Below are positions 57,300-64,000 of a stretch of DNA of 64,000 nt, one piece after another (the first letter of the stretch is position 1; each line of letters begins with the position of its first letter). A model generated the notes under the pieces. That model worked only from the letters and a program-made list of their open reading frames with translations. It searched no databases and had not been told where the DNA came from. Position numbers and translations under genes: made by a program. Source of the DNA: Paroedura picta. Lineage: Eukaryota; Chordata; Lepidosauria; Squamata; Gekkonidae. The stretch spans positions 12,520,501-12,584,500 of the forward strand of contig NC_135384.1 in assembly GCF_049243985.1 (NCBI RefSeq), in the 5' to 3' direction.

Positions 57300-57390
57300 G
57301 GCCAATCAGTTTAAATTGCACTCTGCCAATGAGGGTCAATCAGCTCAAATTACACTCTGCCAACGAGGGCCAATCAGCTCAAATTGCAGG
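57300..57390. repeat. Three 34-bp repeats, each with a CCAATCAG-like box
   Basis: Units begin at 57301, 57335 and 57369 (GCCAATCAGTTTAAATTGCA and variants, then CTCTGCCAA). The middle unit has GTCAATCAG. CCAAT is the NF-Y core, so a promoter-like role is conceivable but not shown. Confidence 0.75.
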
Positions 57391-57470
57391 CAAGCAACTC
57401 ATTCCCTACCTGATAACCCCCCCTCCAGTTAATATTCCCCCAATAGGAGACAGGAGGTATCCCTCAGCAA

Positions 57471-58180
57471 AGAATGGCCTGCCCTGGTAGTTTAGTTCCA
57501 ATCAGGGGGAAGCTATCAGCCAGAAAGGGCTAATAACGGGGTTAACGCTCTACCTCCAAGTTCCTGCTAGTTTCAGAAGTTTACTGGGTGGAAGAGGAGG
57601 CAACCTCACAGCTTACCCTGCTGCCAGTAAGTCACCCTAGCCTCTTTTAACTTAGTGGACATGGGGTGGGGGAAGTGAGCTGCCTCCTGAGGCCGCCTCT
57701 GCATGCCTTCCGGGGGGGAGGGCTGCAGGAGACCCAGAAATGATCCCCTACTGGCGCTCTAGAATCCAGAATGGCCAGGAAAAGCCTCTACCCTGGGAAT
57801 GTTTACTCATGAGTAAGTCATAGCCATCTTCCAGGAATGGCCCACCCTGATAGTTTAGCCCCAATCAGGTGGGAGCTCTTGGCCAGGAAAGACTAATAAG
57901 ACTTCTGTCTCCAACTTCCTGTGTCAGAAGTTTGCTGGATGGAAGAGATGCTGGTCTCAGGGCATGTCCTGCTGCCAGTAAGTTACCCTGGCTTCTTTCA
58001 ACTTGGAGGTCATGGGGAGGGGAGTGAGTTGCCTCCTGGTGCAGCCTCTTCATGCCTTCTGGAGGAGGGGCTGTGTGAAGCCCAGAAATGGCCCTTTGCC
58101 AGCCCTCTGGGACTCAGGAAAAGCCTGTGCTCTGGGATTGTTTACTCATAAGTAAGCCATGTGAGGTTCTTTATTTGCAA
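57471..58180. repeat. 363-bp tandem duplication of unidentified sequence
   Basis: Two adjacent copies (about 57471-57833 and 57834-58180) share AATGGCC..CCCTG.TAGTTTAG, CCAATCAGG, TGCTGCCAGTAAGT, TGCCTCCTG, CATGCCTTC and GTTTACTCAT. The copies differ by many substitutions and small gaps. No reading frame is conserved between them. Confidence 0.75.
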
Positions 58181-58199
58181 CCTGAGAAGGGAGGAAGGC

Positions 58200-59900
58200 T
58201 TTGGGGTAACCATGACAGGAAATTGAAGCAAGGAAATAATGCTGATGTGGCTGGTACTGGGAAGATGTAGACCCTCCTAGATTCTTGTGTCTTTGAAACT
58301 GCTAGTTCTAATGATGAGACAGTCAGATTAACTCCTGCCTCCCTTATCTGAGTCAGGTTACAAGCAGCTAGATCTAATTTTCAGAAAAAGGAAGTCCCAT
58401 CTTTCCCAGGCTTCAGCCTAAACCAAGAAACTGCTTAACGAGACCTCATTCTTGACAATTCCTCGCATCAACTTTCTTCCATTATGAATAAACTGCTAAA
58501 TAACTTGGGGATATTTTTTTTTGAGGAGAGGCTCTAGTAGCTACACACCAAATCTGGTGTTTCTACCTCAAATTCCCCCCCTCCCAACACTATGGAACAG
58601 ATGAAAATGAAAAAAAAAATTAATCCCATTGACATTAATGGTGCCATGGCTTTAATCAACTTAACCCGAATGTCTGAATCATTGAGTTTGGATTCCATCA
58701 TATTAGTTCAGTCTGAATCTAAAAGGTACCAAATGTTTCTTCTGTGCACATGTGTAGTCCATAGACTCTGGAAACCTAGCCTAGAACTATACTTATTCTC
58801 ATAGAGAGCTGCCAATCCAGGAAAGGACAGCAGGTAGTTTTCTGATCCTTTACCCATGTCCACATGTAAAGGTTGTGGTTACTTAGATACTACCTGCCCC
58901 TCCACACGTGGGGATGAGTCCCTTTGGAGTCCTTTCCTTTGAACTCCTATATTTCTTATAGCCTGCACAAGGGACATTGGCCACTAGGGTCCAACTGTAT
59001 ATTGCAGTTATATTTGTAGAAAGCCCTAGCGAGCCTTGGAGCACCATTGTCAAAGACCTGTTTTGAATGCCTGAGAATGTTTTAATTCTACCTGGTTGAT
59101 TTCTATGAACCCTGCATTCCCCTCTTAGAGCTTTCAAATGTTCAGTTTCACTTCAATGAAAGCAGGTATCCTGGGCCACCCAGAGAAACAGGACTTCAAT
59201 CATGTCACTACCAGCCACCCTAGTCCTTTGTCTCTCTAATTCTCAGTCTTGTTCTGTACATACATTAGCCCTCACTGATGCTGCATTGGTAGTTCTAACT
59301 CAGACTAGATACTTCCCTCCCTCTCTGGATTCCCACTTCAGTGGCGTTTAGACTCAATGATATTGAAAGGGCTCTTTCACCCAGCAATTCAGATTTAGGC
59401 ATCCTTGAACACCAAGAGCAGACTCCGCCTTCACCCACAAGAGTTCAAGAATCTCATATCATATAATCTCTGATCCTTTTTAATTTGACAGGAAAGTATG
59501 TTTTGTATTTCTCTTTTGCCTCCTTTAGACAGATTATGCATGGGGCAAGTAATCCGAGGTGGCGTATGCTGCCACCGGTGCATGACGCTGCCACCATCCC
59601 AGCTCTAGCCCTGGAAGACCCGCAGTAAGGGAACGCGGAGTCTTCCATATTCCCTGGAATGCTGCGAGTGCCAGTGGGCACTAGGTTGGGCCAGCACCAT
59701 GCAAAATTGACATAGCTGGGCCTTTGGGTCTGGCTCTTCATCTGACCTCTAGTGTCCCTGCAGGGACACTGCATGCCCCTGTCAGCTCCACAGTGTGGCT
59801 ACTGCCATGCATAATGGGTCTTAGAGATCAACAACCACTTCTTAGGGAATACTTTGCTATGAAGTTTGGAATATACCCTGTGTCTCTATTTTACTTTGGA
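58200..59900. other. Noncoding stretch, nothing recognised
   Basis: No gene or confident repeat was seen; short open frames lack any family match. Confidence 0.3.
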
Positions 59901-59924
59901 GCAAAGTTTTGAGTCCATAGGCAC

Positions 59925-61000
59925 CGTTATAATCAACAATGTTTTATTCAAGGCATATGCTTTCTTCTGCATGCACACTTCTTCAGATACAATGAAACAA
60001 AATTTTCTCACCATTACAGACAGAGTTTTTGTTGTTGTTGTTGTTGTTGGGGGGAAGGTTAATTTTGAGAAAGGGCTAGTTGCATGCATCAGAAACTGCA
60101 TGATTATAGCTGAGATTGTATTAAGGCAAATCATGATGTAGATTTTCTGGACACTATTGTAAGAATACACAATGGACACATGTGCACCACCTTATACCAG
60201 AAATTTATTGACCGACTAACCTACCTGCATACCTTCAGTTGTCATACGAAGCATACCCAATGAATTATTCTATATAGGAGGGTTTTATGGTACAGTTACT
60301 CCAATCCTATGGACAGATTTTCACATAAGGGATCTACCACAAATCTATTCAGAATTAAAGTACTTGATGAAGTCAAGAAACAGATTAAGATAGCCGAAAT
60401 GGTACACAGAGGAAACCTGTCACAGAGACAATAAAATAAGACCACTAGTGGTCACCTACAGCTCTCAACGTAAAATCGTCCAATACAACATAAACAACTT
60501 ACAACCTCTAAGGAATAATGGCAGTTCTTTCACAATTAATGGGAGGGAGACATCTTCTTGGCTACAAATACGCCCCCCCCCCCCCAATTTCAAACAACTC
60601 CTCAACATCTAATTTGAACCTGAGCACCTCAACCAGAGCATGTAATAACCCCACATGTCCACTTTGAAGCCACATACAGCCAGATAGTACAATCAACAGT
60701 ACAATCAACCACACCATCTCAGGCAATTCACTTCCTCCTCTTCCAGCATTTCAGCAACAGATTGGAACAAAGGTTGCTGAATTGCAAGCTAGTAGAACAC
60801 TCCAAATAATGAACTCCCTGGGCTTAACAGTGATATAAACTCTTAGCTCATTAAACATGCTAAGTCACTCAGCTCTCACTTATACCCAGAAACTAAATTT
60901 CACTTGTCTTAAATTGGTCAATGGACTCAAACATCATTCTCATATTCTCCATAGATCTGTATGCTAATTTTTTGCCATTTACTTGTATCTGTATACTACA
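59925..61000. repeat. Retroelement-derived region, possibly Penelope-like
   Basis: On the minus strand 59925-60005 reads GAAGTGTGCATGCAGAAGAA then CATATGCCTTGAATAAAAC, a signature common in reptile genomes. A plus-strand relative is at about 61565-61680 and a weaker one at 61400-61480. Between 60430 and 60700 the plus strand has short peptide-like pieces (NNLQPLRNNGSSF, STRACNNPTCPL) that recall Penelope-type ORFs. A GTT run lies at 60028-60050. The assignment is tentative. Confidence 0.35.
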
Positions 61001-61002
61001 CT

Positions 61003-61245
61003 CTCTCCACCTAAGAGTGACGGCCTCTAAACTGGAGAACCAGGTGTGACTCATTCACATGCAGCCAGATCAGTGACCTTGTGGTAGTGACAATTCTCTT
61101 AGAGCTGAGTGCACAGAGCAGTTCTATCTGCTTTATCAGCCCCACCTTTCTCACTGGGTGTCTGTTGTGCAGAGAAGAAGGGAAAGTCGTTTGCAAGTCA
61201 CTTTGGGATTCCTTTGGATAGTGAAAAGGGAGATATACAACAACA
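61003..61245 (+). mobile_element. tRNA-derived SINE
   Basis: GAGTGACGGCCTCTAAACTG, AGAACCAGGTGTGACTC (B-box region), CTCACTGGGTGTCTGTTGTG and GATATACAACAACAG at the tail match the squamate SINE family also present in the V2R introns. Confidence 0.7.
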
Positions 61246-62424
61246 GCTTTTCTGTCTTTTCTCTCTAATTCACAGGTCTTGTCTGCCTTAATCCAATCTT
61301 AGCTTTAATCACCCATTTTCTTATGCATGCAACCAGCCCTTCCTGACAATTAAAGCCCCCATCCTCTCTCTACCTATCTGTAATGGATGAGGCTGACTCT
61401 GAAGACACAAAATGCACACAAAAGATTGCACCTGGAATTAAACTTGGTTGCCTTGAAGGTTGCTTTAGACCTTCACGGATTCACTTTTATTTAGTTTGCC
61501 TGTTTTAATCTAAAACGATGAGTACGTGTATGTTTTGAATGCTGTTTGCCTCTTTCCATTATAGTAGGACAAAATGTACATGCACATGAAAGCTTATACC
61601 TAGAATTAAACTTTGTTGTTCTTAAAGGTGCCACTGGACTCAAGCTTTGGTTTATTGCTTCAGACAAGAACAATCCATGTATTCATACTTTTATGGTCCC
61701 AAAAAGACATGAGTCTACAAGTGCTTATAGGAAGGATAGCTCCATGGCTCCAGAAGCAAATCTTCTAACATTCTGAAGTTGATTTTAATATTTTTAAAGG
61801 ATTTGTGATGAATGAAATACTTCTGGATAGCATAGTAAAACATTATAGAAGATTGGAAAGAGGACCTTTGAAACTGCTACAATCCTACACACACACACTG
61901 ATTTTGCAATATCAGACATTACCTTTGAGTCCTGTTTCTTCTGGAGACCTTTCCATCTGAGGTTTCCTCCCTACATTTCTGCTGAAGTTTTGTCATCAAG
62001 GATTATTTTTTAATTCGTGATGTGAACATGGACCAATAGACAAAGGTCTGTTCTATTTTCTTCAGCTGTTTAAATTCCTGTATCCACTTGCCCAGCTTAT
62101 TCCATAGATGGTTTATTATAATGAGCTCTGTTAATCTCTCTCAAGTCATATTTAAAAAGGCTGTGTGAGTAAAACAGAGCTTAATTTATGTTCTGTTCCT
62201 GTTAACTTGCTCCCAGGAGTTCACCTCACTTACCTGCCAAGTGATGTTGAATTATTTTACTGCTGTGAATTATTATTCATTTTTGTAAGTAATCTAAATA
62301 AATAATTAGCATTGTTTGACTTCACCCAAAAGAAATGTTCAACAACAGTTCTGGAGTTAGGCTTAATTTTTTTTTTAATTATGCTGAAGTGTATAAAATA
62401 ATTAAAAAACAACAACAATTTTCA

Positions 62425-62760
62425 TTGCCATCTAGTTCAATCCCATGCAGAATGCAGGATATTCACAACTACCCACCTACCCACAATGACCCAAATTCCA
62501 TGCACAGAGGTTACCCCCCCACACACACACACACACACAAATCCCAGATTTTGTAGTCAGTCTGGCCTGGAGAAAATTTGCCTCCCATTCCAAAAGTGGT
62601 GATCAGCATGGATTTCTTTGTTCATATTCAGTGTTCAGGGACATCTTGAACTGAATCCTAAAATGACCACAAGCTGAAATCCCTGAACCAAAACAGCCAG
62701 TTGGGACAAATTTTTCCCTAGACCAAGGGAAATCCCCTTGGATGGGTTAAATTGCTTGTG
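62425..62760 (-). mobile_element. CR1-like LINE 3' remnant
   Basis: GCCATCTAGTTCAATCCCAT then GCAGAATGCAGGATATTCAC matches a diverged CR1-type 3' end; a CA run (62520-62539) interrupts it. Confidence 0.5.
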
Positions 62761-62879
62761 GCCATTTAAAAGTAACAGCCTGTCAACTCCATTGATAATT
62801 TCTTAGGTTTAAATGGCAGTGAGCCATTTAATCCTTCCATCTGATTCCATGCAAAGAAAGGAAAAGGGGAGGAATTGGA

Positions 62880-63365
62880 TCAATTGCTGCTGAGCAGCCT
62901 GACAGGAAATGAAGCCCTCCCTTTCCTTCACTTTCATTGAGGGAGGAAGAAGGACTTGCATTGCTCCCAGCAAGTAAGCCTGCCAGCCATTCAACACCTT
63001 CCTTTCCTTCCCATGGCTAGGGTAGATAGGAAGGGGGCTTGGATTGACCGAGGCCAGGAAGCCTACAGCAATTTACTTACACTATTCCCTTCCCCTTCAA
63101 GGAACAGGGTAAGGGGATATTGTTTCAATCCTGGCCAGACAGGCTAACAGCCATTTAACATCCCCCTTTTCTAGTTCCTTGCTAGGCAGGGTAAGGAGGG
63201 CTTGTTTCAATCCTGTACAGAAAGATAGATTGACAACCAACTAACCTGTCCCTTCCCATTCCCCAGGGTAAGTGGGGGCTTGGATTGATCATGACCCTAA
63301 AGCTGAAAAACTATAACGCCTCACTTTTGTTCCCTCTCACTAGGCAGGGTAAGGGGGAATCAAAT
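62880..63365. repeat. Minisatellite-like array, about 80-bp period
   Basis: Five imperfect units marked by (C)AGGGTAAGG followed by GGCTTG.ATT.ATC and then a pyrimidine-rich TTCCCTTCCC. The AGGGT core recurs at about 63018, 63105, 63187, 63264 and 63345 (spacings 87, 82, 77 and 81 bp). Confidence 0.65.
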
Positions 63366-63576
63366 GTATGGTATTATTCTGTTCAAAAACCCCTCCTTTC
63401 CCTTCCCATCGCTGGGGGAGTTAAATTACATGCTAGGCCCTATGGCTGGCTTTCTCAAGAGTACAGTTTCTTGTTGGCTATGGAAAAGTTTTTCTCTCTG
63501 CAAATTTCTGCTGCCTGAAAAGGGAAGGAAAACAGTGCTCAACAAATAGCTGGGAATGAGAGGTGTACTGAGCATC

Positions 63577-64000
63577 TTAAATGCCTACACAAAAATACCC
63601 CAAATCAGAGAGCTTCAACAATGCAGTCTTGATTTCTTTGTTTCTCATACCATAGATGAATGGATTGAGCAAAGGAGGGAGAATAGTATAAATTATTGCA
63701 AAAAGAACATTCTGCTCAGGTGAAGTGTGACCCTGAGGCCTCATGTAGGTGAAGAAGGAACTAAAAATTAGCAAAGACACCACAGAGATATGGGGAAGGC
63801 AAGTGGAGAGGGCCTTTTTCTGACCACGAACAGATGGGATTCTGAGCACAGCTGCAAAAATCTGCATGTAGGAAACAATGATGAAGATGAAGCATCCTAG
63901 TCCCAGGAAACAGCTAAATATAATAATACCAACTTCAACTAGATATATATCAGAACAAGACAGTTTTATAATCTGTGGAACTTCACAGAAGAACTGATCG
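63577..64000 (-). CDS. Olfactory receptor, OR14-like, 3' part running off the right edge
   Basis: The minus-strand frame is open from the window edge (DQFFCEVPQIIKLSCSD) to a stop at 63577. It covers TM5 to the C-terminus: GCFIFIIVSYMQIFAAVL, KALSTCLPHISVVSLLIF (TM6), LLNPFIYGMRNKEIKTALL (TM7), ending SDLGYFCVGI. It is closest to OR2 (shared YTILPPLLNPF, SDLGYF) and in the same orientation, so it looks like a tandem copy of OR2. No defect is seen in the visible part; the first half, including the start codon and the third-helix motif, is outside the window, so intactness is unknown. Confidence 0.88.
   Translation of the reverse strand, partial: DQFFCEVPQIIKLSCSDIYLVEVGIIIFSCFLGLGCFIFIIVSYMQIFAAVLRIPSVRGQKKALSTCLPHISVVSLLIFSSFFTYMRPQGHTSPEQNVLFAIIYTILPPLLNPFIYGMRNKEIKTALLKLSDLGYFCVGI

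Noticed and set aside
57300-57390. Possible CRISPR-like array of three 34-bp repeats
   Set aside because: The units are contiguous with no spacers and the genome is eukaryotic; it is a short tandem repeat.

Overview
The window looks like nuclear DNA of a squamate reptile (a lizard; possibly a gecko, but species is not resolved). The evidence is a tandem array of multi-exon vomeronasal type-2 receptor (V2R) genes, class-II olfactory receptors of the OR14-like type, and a squamate-like repeat load: CR1 and L2-like LINEs, several tRNA-derived SINE families, hAT and mariner-like MITEs, and long tetranucleotide microsatellites.

Layout. About 0.6-45.5 kb is a head-to-tail array of four V2R genes, all on the minus strand with a repeat period of about 13-15 kb. 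Gene A (573-4394) shows exons 1-3 only; its 3' half lies off the left edge. Gene B (7043-17429), gene C (20310-30095) and gene D (35216-45462) each show six exons with the family's standard sizes (about 173, 292, 867-882, 228, 127 and 902 bp), consensus GT/AG boundaries and compatible phases, giving 862, 862 and 867 codons. Below each of genes B, C and D (their 3' side) lies a decayed V2R relic (about 5.4-6.4, 19.0-19.6 and 32.4-35.2 kb) that was copied along with the gene. About 46-49.5 kb is repeat-rich, mainly an L2/CR1-like LINE with a CR1 tail nested in it. About 49.5-64 kb holds two intact single-exon OR genes in opposite orientation (50065-50997 plus, 54529-55485 minus) and the 3' half of a third (63577-64000, minus). 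Between them lie an LTR fossil, two decayed P4-ATPase-like fragments, an unidentified 363-bp tandem duplication and an ~80-bp minisatellite.

Function. V2Rs are class C GPCRs of vomeronasal sensory neurons that bind peptide or protein cues. The ORs are class A GPCRs of the olfactory epithelium. The window is therefore a chemosensory receptor neighbourhood.

Most notable observations. (1) Insertions and coding differences give two conflicting histories: exons 1-3 of C group with B, exons 4-6 of C group with D. A recombination junction is inferred near 22.8 kb in intron 3 of C. (2) In all four genes, and in an exon 1 relic, the obvious signal-peptide reading frame is offset from the receptor frame by what looks like a shared 2-bp deletion, so either the true start is unusual or the array stems from a damaged founder. 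I saw no CRISPR array, tRNA or rRNA gene, and no clearly new type of system.
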